Positions 1 through 13,700 of a stretch of 64,000 nucleotides of DNA are shown piece by piece. The translations under genes and the position numbers were made by a program. The notes below the pieces were generated by a model that was given only the letters and a program-made list of their open reading frames with translations, was not told the DNA's origin and made no database searches. Source of the stretch: Morella rubra (Eukaryota > Streptophyta > Magnoliopsida > Fagales > Myricaceae); contig CM025853.1 of the NCBI GenBank assembly GCA_003952965.2, positions 12,471,187 to 12,535,186 on the forward strand, read 5' to 3'. How positions within the stretch are numbered: the stretch's first letter is position 1; every line of letters starts with the position of its first letter.

Positions 1-1664
1 GATGTTTAAAATTAATGGTAAGTGAGACGTGATAAAAGTTATAATTTAGGGCATAAAGACAAGTTGCAGAGGATGGTAATTGGGTATTTAACCCATGTCA
101 AGATTTTTTAGATTTTTATGGGATCATATACACCAAAGATTATTAAGAGAAATTTTTATTAAGATGTATAGTAATGAATTCTAATAGTTGAAGAGTTTAA
201 TATAATAACTTAAAAAGTCAAACTTCCAAATTACATCAACTTTATAATTTGGGATCGCAAAAATACTGTCCTAGAAAAGTCCGGAAGGCAAAGTGACTCT
301 TTCCGAAAAAAATAAAGAGACACTTATCTGTACGTATTTGGTGACGGCAGGACCACACTTCTGTTTTCCTACTAGGCTAGTAGGGGATCCCGCGGTTCTG
401 ATGCCGCCGCGTTTCCCGGCCTATGTATACATCAGCAATTCCTTGGAGTTGGGACTGGCTTGTCCGTCGCTCTCTCGATTAGACAAGCACCTGCTGCCGA
501 CGTACAAACTTGGGTAGGTTCACGAACACGGGCGCTATCACTCCTACTAAATTCCTAATAAGATGTAACCAAGACAAGGACAGCATAGGAAAACCACTCA
601 AGCCGCCGGCCCCAATGTCTTTGGAAGTCAAATTTCGATGAGTATAAACGTGTCCACAAAAGAGCCCATTAGATGCAAAAAGCTCCCTCCAGACAAGTGG
701 AGTCGTAATCTGAGCAAACCCCACCAATGGTAAGAGGACAATATGACCTTAAATTTCATCTCCTAATTAAACATGGCTGCCTATATACAGTAATGAAAAA
801 AAGGATTAATTCCACTTTTACACCGCAGCACAAAATCAGGTGACCGGTTACCCTTTCCTCTGACACATTTCAATATGCCAGATATAACAAGGACGGCAAC
901 TGAAAAACAAAGGTAGGGAACCCACTTCTTTTCCCCTGTACTGGATGGGTTCAGGTTTTGTGTCCGAATTTGAGAATTAGCTTTAGAAAACAATGGAAAT
1001 TTTCACAAAATTGTCAATTATATCCATGATTGTTGAACATTCAGAAGACAATATCCCAGTTCGATCTCTCCCCCTTCATTGAAAAATCCCTCTACGCACG
1101 ATCAATATTGCAGAAAATATGCATTTTCAAACTGTTCAAGCAACTTTACTTACCCACCGGGCAAGGTTACCAGCACCTCTTCAAACACCCACTTGAAAGA
1201 AGTGCAAAGAGAAGAAAACAACACTACAATATCTTTCCTGGCTTTCCATAGAAGGGAAAAAAAAAGGGCAAACAAAAAGTGACGCACCAAGTTAGATCCC
1301 GAAACCATGACAACGGTGAACGTATTGCTTCTTGCATGTGAAATTAGAGTCCAATGCTGCTTCAAAATGCTTAGCACGTCATTCTGATTCATAATTAAGC
1401 AAAATTATGAATCAAAAGCTTCTTGCTTCTTGCATAACTAAGCAAAATTATTACGAGAAACATATTCAGTGCATGCGGAACTCGAAAGCAGCCATTACAA
1501 AACATTGACCGCAGAATCCTTAAAACAAGGAATATTGATTAGAGAAGAACAAAAACTGTTTCTCCAGTCAAAACGTCAACCTTTCCTACCAATTAACTTC
1601 TGAGCATGATTCAAGGCATCAAGCAACCACAAACTCAATATCATGGCCAAGTGAGTTTCCATGC
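1..1664. other. Flank downstream of the host gene, no gene recognised
   Basis: This stretch lies beyond the stop codon of the minus-strand host gene, so its right end should include the 3' UTR. I see no conserved coding motif on either strand. Positions about 290-530 are clearly richer in G+C than the surroundings and carry short overlapping open frames on both strands, but none gives a recognisable domain. It could be a decayed exon or repeat. Confidence 0.4.
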
Positions 1665-1745
1665 TTACTTGTAATGATGTGAAACTTCCCTCACAAGCTT
1701 ATCCATGAACTGGCATTTCTTGTCAAATCCCCAGCCGGGGTTGCT
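1665..1745 (-). CDS. Exon 4 (last) of the RGG/Pro-rich gene
   Basis: Twenty-six codons plus TAA follow an ATGCAG acceptor at 1746. The translation begins [10 protein letters not shown] and ends REVSHHYK, the expected C-terminus of this family. The exon is too short to appear as an ordinary open frame. Confidence 0.92.
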   Translation of the reverse strand, partial: SNPGWGFDKKCQFMDKLVREVSHHYK

Positions 1746-4700
1746 CTGCATGTAGAATTTGAGACTCAAACACCCAACCAACATATTCGGTATCAAACTA
1801 GTGCAAACACACAAATCTCTATCTAGAAAACTCGGGATTGCTTTTCCCTTGTAGCTTGTCTAATTTTTTGTCCAAAAAGTCAAACCAACACGAAAAAATA
1901 ATAAGCCTAAAACCTCCAGACTTGCAGTCACACCAAATTTTCATGTCCACGAAAATTGTGATCACAGTTTGTGGAACTTAATGTTATAAGCATATAATTT
2001 GGCTGCATGACATATTTCTAATGACAGATACCATGAAAGCAGAACCTTTGAATGCAGTGAAAAATTGACTAAGGCATGTTCTCTAACTAGCAAGTAAATG
2101 CTATTTAAGGTGACGCAAGACACAGGAAGTTTGAGTCAATCAAATTCTTGCCTAGTTAGTAACAAAGCTCCCACCTTTTAAATAAACAAGACCACATCAA
2201 CCCAGACATTCAGGAGCATAATAAACTTTCTCTAACAAATGAGCCGTGCCACATCAAGATAGAATAAGTACCATGCAGAACAAGAGTAGTCAAATAAATA
2301 TTAACTTTGACATCTCAATATCTAAAGGAGTGACCTTTGCCTTAGCCCTACTAGCCTCACTACTTCAGCTCTAGCTTCCAACCTCAATCTATTTTCCCTC
2401 TTGGCACAATAGGGGTTAAAAAAAAAAGAGAGAGATAAAGACATTTTCCTCCTGATAAGTAAACTCTCATGTTTTCTATTAAGTAATAATTGCCAGCATC
2501 CTAAAAAAGGAACTCTCTTTGTTCCCTAAACACAATAGTGTTTTTAACTGATCAAATTTCCAATTTATTTGATTTGGTTGAAATTACATCTCTCAGGTTA
2601 TTTTGCCGTCATCTGAAACCAAAAAACACAAACGAATTTTTGGCCCCAATGTTTGGTTTTGTAGTATAGCCTTCCAAAAACCAAAGCCACGAATTGTCTT
2701 TTGCTGTTTAAAACCATAGTTACGAAAATGCATACCCACAAACAGGCGACAAGGAAATTGAAGAACAAGGAGAATCTTAACAAAGCCGTCAAAAGGTTCT
2801 GGTCATAGACACAAAATACATCAAAACTTTGAACCTACATGACTAAAAAAGAATGCTGATATTTTCAACATTTTTTATTTTAGAATGTAATTTTACAATG
2901 TCGGAGTACTTCTAGATGGTGGTCTACAACCAACAACCTCCAAATTCTGTAGAAAAAGGCCCCGACAGCATGCCAGAGATGCCAAGACATCCTCGGACCA
3001 GTAAAAGATTTAGTAAATACAATGTGTCACAAGAATCATGCCAAACCACAAAAGGTTGAAAACAATTTGCTGTACTTCCCAGAATGGTAGTTCCAAAGTT
3101 CCCTATTTCCACGTGACAGCGTTCCTTCTTTTTCTTAAATGAAGTTTATAAGTGACTATCTGAATGCCAGACTTTCAAGTAGTTAAGGGAGAAGTAAATC
3201 CTTTGTTTGAGTAACAAACTAAAAATAGGCCAGGTGTCCAATAATGGTGCTTGTTGACCCATGCCTCAGAAAGATAGAGACATACAAATTGTGCCTCTCA
3301 CAGGTCTCAAAGGACTGTTTTGCCCATATCTTCATACACTATGCTCCTGTTAGAACAAAAATATCGAAGTGACGAAGCATACTCCCTTGAACTGACAGGG
3401 GAGCCAGTTGAATACATACACATACATGTATGTTGCTTGCAGCCCATGCCTCAGGCAGACAGATGCGACACACACAGAAATATGCCACTAATTAACCATA
3501 GGCAAGGAGACAGTAAGTAGACACCTATTGTAGATTTTCAAGAGAATTCAAGATGCTAAGGCTGAATACTAACCTGAAGCGAAAGAACTGCACGGTCAGC
3601 AAAGCGCTTTACAGAATCAGGTGCACTGGTAGGAACAGTTTCTGCAACCCTTTCTAATTCTTGTTGTTGTTGCTTTGCAGTTACCCTATCCGGTCCACTA
3701 TAGTAATCAACGATCTCTTTGAACAATGGAACTTTCTCCATTGTCTCTTTCATGATTTCCTATAGAACAAAATAAAAGCTTAGAAAGATACAAAAGGAAA
3801 CGTAATGGACCCATTCTTTTTTCAATACAGAAACAAACCAACAGCACAGCCCACAAGTCTTCTATGATTCTCACCAACACACTAAAAGATTAAATCTCAT
3901 AAAATAATTCTCTTAAATCATAAAACATAGAAGCAATAACCTAAAATATCTCACAATGACATTGGTAATCTCAAAGCCAATGCAATATACTAAGGGAATT
4001 CCCCATATATCTTTCGATTAGCACATAGAGCATCCTTGACAAATAAACAGAAAGGAAGAACCAAAGTTAAGATCTGTGTACCGAAGTATCGCCCTGAAAT
4101 TACAATCAGATATCCACAGGATACAGCAAAGACAACGGACAATTGGCATACAAGCAAAGATCCATCTCAGAAGCATAAGCATAAGCCTATGACGAGCAAG
4201 TTCGCCGTGTTTATTTACTGCTGTGTAGTCAGCATAAGACACATTGGCTCCACATTCGATACTTTGCTCCTAAATGAAACAGGATTCCTCATACAATGCC
4301 ATAATAAATCAGCCTAGAATCAACCTTGCTGAATTTTGAACCAAGAGTCGCAAGCTTCAATTCAAGGTCAGTCACAAAGTCCACAGAGACAATCTCGCAC
4401 AGCTCTTAATGTAAATTTATACACTTTTGTTTTTGCTGCATGCCAAAACCCTATATACTTTGCAAAAATATAGCTATAAGCCTAAAATGCTTAAAACATC
4501 TGTAGGCTTCAAATTCAAAGACCAGAGCTAGGATTTGAAACTGTAAATTAAGGTCTCAAAAATTTCTAAGCTACACTACTGTCAACATTCACTTCAAGGA
4601 GGTCATCCACACGAGAGAATAAGTTGCTTTCTATGACAGAGCATAGTTAAGAATTTGCCCATAAATTCCAAAAAGAAAAAACATCACAGCAGAATTCAGC

Positions 4701-7700
4701 TAGCTTTGATCATATCTTACACCCTCTCAAATACCTCATCTTAAAGTCCTCAAAGAATGTCAGGGTAAATATCTACAATTGTGTTGAGTACTGATTTGGC
4801 ATCATTATCCTTCTTATTTAAGAAAGCTAATGGAGCTAAAAAGACAACTTCAAAGCGTATCCCGATTGCTAAATAGCAGTAGTAGATAATCAACATCTAT
4901 TGGGAATTGTTTATCCATAGTATGAAGAATTGGGTAGCTCAGGGAAAAAACAGGACAAAGAATAAGGCAATTCAGTCATCTAGATAAGGCAAAGGAAATA
5001 GAAAAGAGGCTAGTAGCATGAAATGATGTTGCCATGTGATTAAACAGATCCTCTACAGAGGATAAGTTTAAAATCCTCCTACATGACAATTGTCTCGGGC
5101 GCCAACTATCACCTAACAAAAAGAATGGTACTTCAGATAAAGCACGGCGAAAAACCACAAAATCATAGAGAGAGCCAGATACATTCCCCCTTTGCCTCCA
5201 TACAAGTCAACAAATATGTGCCCGTCTCAACCAACCATACATGGATCCCACTGTTATCAATTAACCTGCTTTACATAATAAGATTTTAATTAAAACAATG
5301 TAAAAGTATAGCAAAATCGAAAGTGGCAAGCAAAGCCTTCAAGGCTACCACAGTTCACAATTTCTCTCAGAGCCAATCACCTCTTATTCTCTGTTTTGTA
5401 TTACATTAATCACTGTTCTGAATATGCTTAACTCTAATCAAAATGTATTAAAGAAATTGCATATTTATGGGAGAGGCAACAAACAGAGACCATGGAGGAA
5501 ATACTAAGCTTCCTCAACTTTGCATGATAAGAAATGCCAAAAGCCCAATGATGTCCCAGTGGTCCACTCTTGTCTAAGCCCAACCTAAATCTGTCATCTG
5601 TCGACCATACTAAAAACAAGGTATAAAAAACAGGACTATCTGCGAGGCAGAAATAATAGGCAACAACACCGACTTAGGCCTGTCTAGACCACAGCTAGTA
5701 TTTGTACCATTACCAATGAGTTGGAGGACGTAAAGCTAATAATTTCCCGGGTAGTCCACTCCTAACAAAGCCCAACCTAAATCTGTCATGTGTCGACCAT
5801 ATTAAAAGCAAAGCATCAAAACCAACGACGAGAAATAAATGATATAGGCAACAACAAATGAGGTCTGTCTAGACCACAGCTAGCACTCGTAATGTTATCA
5901 ACTATTCATAGTTTGCATGTTATTAGCCTCAGAATTCCATTGCTAGAACACCTCAATCTACATTAATGTCCCGTTTCACAGAGGTAAGGGACATCTTCCT
6001 TTCCATGTCTTAAGTTTCAACGACCTACAAGGTTGATACGATCAATTATAATGCCTTCTACATCACTATTGTTAGCCCAAGGTCACTCCTTGAGGTATCT
6101 AACTCAATTTTGATGATAACAAATGAAAAAATTATTTTAAAATATTTTAGATCACTTGGTGGTCAATTCACAATTCCGTTAAGGCATTTTAATTTAATTT
6201 AATCTCTCTCTATGATATATAGCCCTATAATTGTATTAAACACCATGGCTTGAACTTAAATGATTATATTTTTCATTATAGGAGTTTTCAAGTCGAAATG
6301 AAAAGGATTGCACATTCTTAAAGCCCTGAAAAACTCTTATAGCCAAGACAGTGTCGACACATTGGATGTAAGTGTCGACACATTGCACTGCAACCCGAAA
6401 GCCACTTTGATGGCGTCGACATAAGTGAAGCAAAGTGTCGACACATGAGAAGAAGATAGTGTCGACACATGCCACACACCTGCGAGCCGTTTCCAGGCTT
6501 GAAGAAGGTGTCGACACATTAGAGCATATGTGTTGACACATGTTGCGGATTCCCTATTTTTTAAAGATGTCATTAGCACGGATTTTAAGACGTTGTGACA
6601 CTTAGAGCACCTCTCCAACATTTCAAAAAGGTCCTTGGGGACCACCCAAGATTAAAGGCTTTAAATACAACCTTATGGAGAGAGAAAAGACACCTCTTGC
6701 ATCATCAATCTTGACCTAACCGCCAAAAGAGAAAGAAAAGAGCAAAAAAAGAAATTTGCACAAATCCCTAAACAGCTACTGCTGCCGCTTGCTATTGTTG
6801 TAGCATTCAATCTCTGATCTTTGCCTTCTTGCTCTTTATTGTGCCTTGTATTTCCATATCAAGCTTTTAGAGCTATTGTTTATTACTTCTTCCATACAAC
6901 CTTGAAAAACATTCAAGTATAGGATACACTTGGGCCTACTTGTGAGGATAGAAGAAATGTCATTGATTGTGAGATTTGTTAGATTTGTTGTAAAAGTAAC
7001 GTGACCTCAGCAAAACGCTTGAAATGGTTACTAAGCACCTGGAAGGTAAAATATGATTACTACTGGAAGATAGTGGAGAAAGCTCAAGGAAGGCAATAGC
7101 CTTAGGGGTGGACGTAAGTAAGTCTTGGCCGAACTATCTAAAAAATCAGTGTTATCTCTCCTCAACCCTCTTAATTCATTGTCATTATTTATTGTGTTGC
7201 GATTTATATTACTTGAAATGTTTTCAGATTTGAGTTTTTATGGAAAAAGATTCAGATTTTATTAAAACCCAATTCAGCCCCGCCCCCGGGATGTCATGTA
7301 GACTCACAACCATAATATTAGATGCTAATTATTAATTTTCTGTAATTGAGTGATGCAGAAGATAGATGCAAGTAGATACAAGGAAAGAATGCTGAGGACA
7401 AAAAGAAAGAAAGAAGAAAGACACATGGAAAGATTATTTTGGCGCTATCCCAAGTTTATTTGGGAGAGAGAGATGTATATGTCCCTGGCTGTGTGTATAG
7501 GAATAGTAAATCAACCAATTCACAATTTTTTCTTTTGATAAGGTAAAATTATTATTAAATAAAAAAGAAGAAGAAGAGTAACAGTACAAAGGACTATACT
7601 GAGACACCTAAACCATACAAGCTAAGAAACTAAGAAAATCTGGATAATTTGAAAAGGGAGAACACAACACTACATTAATCTATAAAAAGAGAGACTACAA

Positions 7701-10700
7701 CAACTTGCCCCTCAAACACTTCAAAGACAGGACCAAATCTTTAAAACATCTACGATTTCTCTCCCTCCATAAATACCACCAAATACAAGAAGGGATCATC
7801 TTAAAAACTGCCAACGCTAGAGGGTTATTGAACTTCCTCTACCAACACATCAACACATTAAACACCCTCTTAGGCATAACCTAGAGATAATTCAAAATGC
7901 AAAGCACATAAGACCACAAATTTCTCGCGACCGAGCAATGAAGCAGAACGTGATCCAGACTCCTTATCACACCTACAAAGATAGCACAATCTATCAAACA
8001 TAAACTCTTTAAATTATTGATAGGAAAAACTTTCCTGTAAGTAGCTTTTCACACAAAGCAAGAAGCTCTCGAAGGGACAGAGGTCCTCCAAATCTGATGC
8101 CATGGGAAAAACTCTGTAGAACCACATGCAAGGAGCCCATACAACGATTCACAGAGAAAGTGCCATTCTTGGAACTCAACCAAAACATCTTATCATCATC
8201 CCTTCTCCTTAAAACCTTAGAGTAAAGTAAGGAGAAGAAGAAGGCCGAAAATTCGTCCAACTCCCAGTCATTAGCAATCTTGGCAAACTTAACATTCCAA
8301 GCACCAAAGCCGGTATCTCCCTCTAAACAATCCACCACCGTCGCATCTTTGCACTTAAGGAAAACAAAAGAGGAAAAGCAAGCCTCAAAGGTCTCTCACC
8401 ACGCCAATGGTAATGCCTAAAACGAACTCTGAGACCACAACCCACCACAAAATGAATGTTCTCACTGAAGAAGATCCAACCATTACTAATGTGCTTCTAC
8501 ATACTAACACCATAAGAGCCATGAAACTCAAGAAGGACAATCCTCCATAAGATTGCCAAGATGCTTTAGCCCAATCTTATGGAAGGCCACCAATCCTCTT
8601 TATCAAGCAACCCCTCAAAAGGTAACAACTCGCCAACCTTACAGAATGGTACCAAAATGTGAATGTGCATTATTGGCTCTATAACTGCCAACTCTTGTAC
8701 ATTGCCAACACTATCACTTCCAGATTAATCCTCAACACTGCCTCAAAACAAAGGAGTAAGCATCAAGATTACGAAAATAGCTCTCATCCGCCTCGCACAA
8801 AATGAGGGTGTCATCAACAAACAACAAGTCACAAACATAGGAGCTAAATATAACAAGGAAAAACACAAACTGTATGAAGCACTGCAAAAGAAGACATGGT
8901 CATAGATGAAGGGAGAGCATTCAATAGCAGGAAAGCCATGGGAAAACCGCCAGAACAATCGCCCATCACACCAGAGTAAAAGGATAGCGAATCCGAAGCC
9001 TAAAAAAGGAAAGAAGTAGCCATCGCTGCGGTGCGCAGCTAGCGATATCCTTATTCTGCGCACGCCATGAACATATTGCCAAGACTTCAAACCACAAGCA
9101 TAGTTCCAAATCCACTCCTATGTCTCACTGAAGAAGATCTTACTAATACATACTAACACCATAAGAGCCATGAAACTCAAGAGTTCTCCAGGACAATCCT
9201 CCATAAGCTGTCCCTCTCTAAGGCAAAGCGCCACAACCATAATAAAGCTTTATTGAACCTACCTCAAACCCAACCCACCAAATCTAATAGGAGAAGAAAC
9301 TTTAGCCCAATTATGAAGGTGAAACTTATGCTCATTCCCATCACTATCACAAAGAAAATCTCTTTGTATCTTTTCCAATTTATTAGCCACCGCAATAGGG
9401 ATTGGGAAAAGAGACAAAAAAATAAGTTGGAAGACTAGAGAGTGTAGACTTTATCAAGGTGATCCTTTAACCCCTCAAAAGGTAACTAACTCGCCAACCT
9501 TCTTACAGCTCTCTCAATGGTACCATCCCAAATGTGAATACTTTTAAAACGTGCACCCAGAGGAAGCCCAAGAAAATTATTGGCAAAGAAGAAACTCTAC
9601 AACACAGAATAACTGCCAACTCTTGTACATTGCCAACACTATCAATAGAAATGGCTTCAGATTTTGGCAGATTAATTTGTAACCTCAACACTGCCTCAAA
9701 ACAAAGGAGTAAGCATCGAAGATTACGAAAATAGCTCTCATCCGCCTCGCACAAAATGAGGGTGTCATCAACAAACAACAAGTGTGAAATATTCACCCCT
9801 CCTCTTCCGCCACCTCCAACATAAAACCCCTCTATGGAACCATTCACAACCAACTCTTTTATCATCCTGCTAAATGCTTTCATAACAAGCACAAACAAAA
9901 GAGGTGAAAGAGGATCACCTTGGTGCAAACTGCGGGAACCGCCAAAAAAGCATTGGGGGGTGCCATTCACAATCACCGAAAATTTTATCGTAAATATGCA
10001 AAACTCAATCCACCAACACCACTTAACCTCAAATCCTCACCTCCTTAAGAGGTACAAAAGAAAACTCCAGTTGACATGGTCATAGGCTTTATGAATATCA
10101 AATTTGCATAAAATTCCCGACACATTAGATCTCAACCTTGAGTATATGCATTCAATAGCAATCAACACCAAATTCAAAATGTCTACCTTACACGAAAGCG
10201 TTTTGGGACAACAAAATGATCTTATCTAGAACCAACTTCAATCTATTGGTCAGCACCTTCGCAAGAATTTTGTAAACCCCTCCCACGAGGCTGATAGGAC
10301 GAATATCCTTCAACTCGACCGCTCCCAATTTTTTAGGGTAAGAACAATGAAAGTGATATTCATACTTCTAACGAATTTCCCCCGCTGAGCAAACTCATTG
10401 AACATAGACAGAATATCTTCTTGACCACCTCCTAAAAAGATTGGAAGAAGGCGAAAGAGAAACCATCCGGGCCCCGTGCCTTATCCCCATTGAGCCTCCG
10501 AACCACACCAATCACTTCATCCAAATCAAAAGGCTTTTCTAACGAATCCGCATAAACCCCAGAGATAGAGTCAAACACTAGATCTCTAAGAGGAGTCTGT
10601 AAGAGAAAGGCTCCTTATACAAATAGCTGTAGAAACTAACAATCTCCTTAGAGATACTCGCAAGGTCCTCCACCTTGAAGCTAGAGATAGAATTAATCTC

Positions 10701-13700
10701 CTATTATAGTTGGCCACTTGATGTAAAAACTTGGTACATCTATCTCCTTTTTTAAGCCAAAGAGCCACAAACTTCTGCCTTCAATTTATCTCCTCCATCT
10801 CAATCAAAAGATTCAGCTCCCTAGACACCACTATTTTTCACTCTTTTCCCTCCTTATCAAGGCTCCCTTCCTCATCCAACCAATCTAGCAAAGATAATTC
10901 ACACAACAACGAGAGTTTTCTAAATTAGATCCCCAAAGACCTCTCGGTTTCACAATTTGATATCCTTTTTCAAAGCCTTCAATTTTGAGTCAAGCACAAA
11001 ACTCAGTGACCCAAAAAAAGCATAGGACCTCCACCACTCTCTCACTTTATCCACTAACCCATCCTTTTTAAGTCACATATTCTCGAACCGGAATGGCTTC
11101 TTCCCACTCCCAAATCTACCACACTCAAGAAAAATAAAGAAATCATCTGAGAACAAACATGGTAGCCTCTTCTGAGAGACCTCGGGAAACAAGGATTCCC
11201 AGCAAGAGCTAATAAGGAAGCGGTCAATCCTGGACCAAAACTGAGAGGATCTATTATTAGACCAAGTGAATAGGCTCCCTGACAATGAAATATCCATCAA
11301 ACAGTTCTTAGCAATAAAATTTGAGAACTCCACCCTAGCACTCTCCATCCCACCCAATCCCCAACATGCACTTGGGAATCAAGTAACATTGAAGTCTCCC
11401 GAAAACATCCGCCAGCTCCTCCACAAAAATCTCTTACTATTATCATCATTAGGACCATACACCCCAGAAAAAACCTATTGAACCCCTTCCTCGACATTAT
11501 TTAAGACTACCGAGACAGAAAAACAGCCCACACACGAGTCCAGCAACTCCAGAACCCTTGAGTCCCATAAGATTAAAATGCCTCCCGAAGCACCATTCGC
11601 CGCTAAACTACACCAACTCACATGAGGCCCCCCATAAATTTCTAATCATGACCCTAGTCAAAACAACCACCTTAGTCTCCTGAAGACACACCAAATCCGG
11701 CTTTCACCCCCGCAACAAATTTCCAACTCAATTATGCTTCAACCTATCATTCAACCATTTTACATTCCAACTTAAGATTCTGTGCTTCATAAAATCTTTA
11801 GCAATTCCCTACAATCCTTTCTACACTTCCTAGAAACATAAGTTTTCTCATCGTAATTGACAAAGGACTTCAAACCCTTCAATTCTTTCAAAAATTTGCC
11901 TTTTGACCTACTTGGTTTCTTGATACTATTCCACCCCCTTTTCCTTCTCCAAGGCCACAAAAAGAGTCATCAACTCTTCCTATCAATTTGTAGAATAGGG
12001 AGCTCGCGACTAGCTCGTCGATAGGATCGTCTCTACTTGCGATAAGACTATTCGAGTCTTCCGGGTCAGGTGAGCCAACCGAACCCAGTCCACTCGGTCC
12101 ATCTACCAGCCCAACCCGTGCCACCTAAAGAACCCAATTCCATCGACCCAAATTTTAAGACACCAAGCCCAAACGACCCGTCACGTGCCCCTAAATATTC
12201 GTACCAGGCCCTCTAGAAGCTTGGGCCACTATACCACAGTCTCCACAACAATTGCCCAAGCACTTAAGGCCCACACCTCCCACCTCACCCAAGGACCTTA
12301 AGAGATGGTCCAATTCCTTAAGCCCATCAGCCTATCTCGAGAATGCATCAGGCATAAACTTTCACCCAAAAAAGCATTGGCCGCCTTCTCATTTAATTGG
12401 ACCTCTTTGGGAACAGGCTTGGAGTGCATGCATATCCATCTTCTTCGCATGCGAAATCATTTTGCCGTAAGCATCTGAAACATCATGCCCAGCTTTCAAA
12501 GCATGATGGTCGGAGACCACCAGCGACAGACCTGTCTTCACCGCATCTGTGAATGAGACACCCTTCCTCTGCCCCACGCCTCCAGCAAAATTCTTCCCAC
12601 TCCTGAGCTTTCCGAGGTGATCAACCACCTCTTGGAAACACACAACCAACATCTTCCACCCAGCTCCTTTTCTTTTAGGAATCATGATCACCCCTCTTCG
12701 GCAACCCTCGCCATATTCAAGGATAGCAACGTATCTCCCCGACTTGTTGGCCCACCTCTAAACCAAGAATGTGCAAGAAACTTTGTTGAATTTCGAAACA
12801 AGGGCTTGATCACCAGTTGTTGCCAGAAGCTTTCCAGTCAAGTTGACCATCCACATTGCCCAATATCTCTCGAGGAAAATCGAACTGAGGGTCTTTCTAC
12901 TCCATTCTGATAGCTTAATAGAACCACTACCACTTATGGACACCTAAAATTCTTTGGCTTCAACTCTAAAACTACGGGAGAAACCCATTGGAACAACCAG
13001 CTAACAAACACAACCTAACTAAAAACTACCAGAACAAACCATGCTGCCGGAAGCGAAACAAACCTTTCTGATAATAGTTTCCGGCCAAATTAACAAATCA
13101 TATTTGGCATACAAACCATTGAAACACGATAACATCACACAGACCATATTGCATCATAGATGGCAGGAAATAAGGTTGGTATTATCCAGAACAGCAAGTG
13201 AATCCTATGATGCAGAACATTCCAAAAAGAACATGAACGAGAGACAGTTGCTGCTGCCATTTTCCTTGGCCGAAAGGGACCAAACGTGGCTCAAGTTGGG
13301 GGCTGCATGTTGTTGAAGCATCATAGTTTCAAAACTACAAAAAATCTTATCACTGCACATTGGCTGATATCTGTCACGTACTCTACCTTGTTAAAAAAGC
13401 CATGCTCATGACTCAGATATATTATCCTAACAACGTTTCTGCTTTGAAAATGTTCTATTTCTCAGTGGATGTGGATCCATTATAAATGGTGTTCATCACC
13501 TGAACTACCTAGTGGAACAGTCATAAAATGTTAACACTCTCCTAAATACATGTGGCTTAAAAGGTTTCACAACCTTAGTAAGATCCATTATTTCTTCTCT
13601 GTTCAATCCATTTACTTCAAAATGATGGCTATCCATAACTTTCAACATCAACTAGTCTAGATCAGGTTTGCAAGTTCATCTGTACTTTGGCTGGGTTTGC

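Larger units (their letters stand above)
7527..13050 (-). mobile_element. Decayed L1-type LINE in intron 2
   Basis: The 3' end is marked on the minus strand by TTTAATAATAATTTTACC followed by an A-rich tail (plus 7527-7537), the usual end of plant L1 elements. Going upstream there are a zinc-binding tail region, a reverse transcriptase with FVDDTLI, an endonuclease with ILSWNV and [11 protein letters not shown], and an N-terminal open region with a GWKMLVVCF-like block. The reading frame is broken by many stops and frameshifts. The 5' end (about 13050) is estimated, and I found no clear target duplication. It is in the same orientation as the host gene. Confidence 0.82.

Noticed and set aside
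293-727. Overlapping frames in the GC-rich island as a protein gene
   Set aside because: No conserved motif, no splice context and no start context; left as unassigned.
6236-6645. Minus-strand frames with repeated 'CVDT' or 'VSTL' residues
   Set aside because: The repeats come from translating the TGTCGACA palindromes in the LTR U3; no gene is implied.
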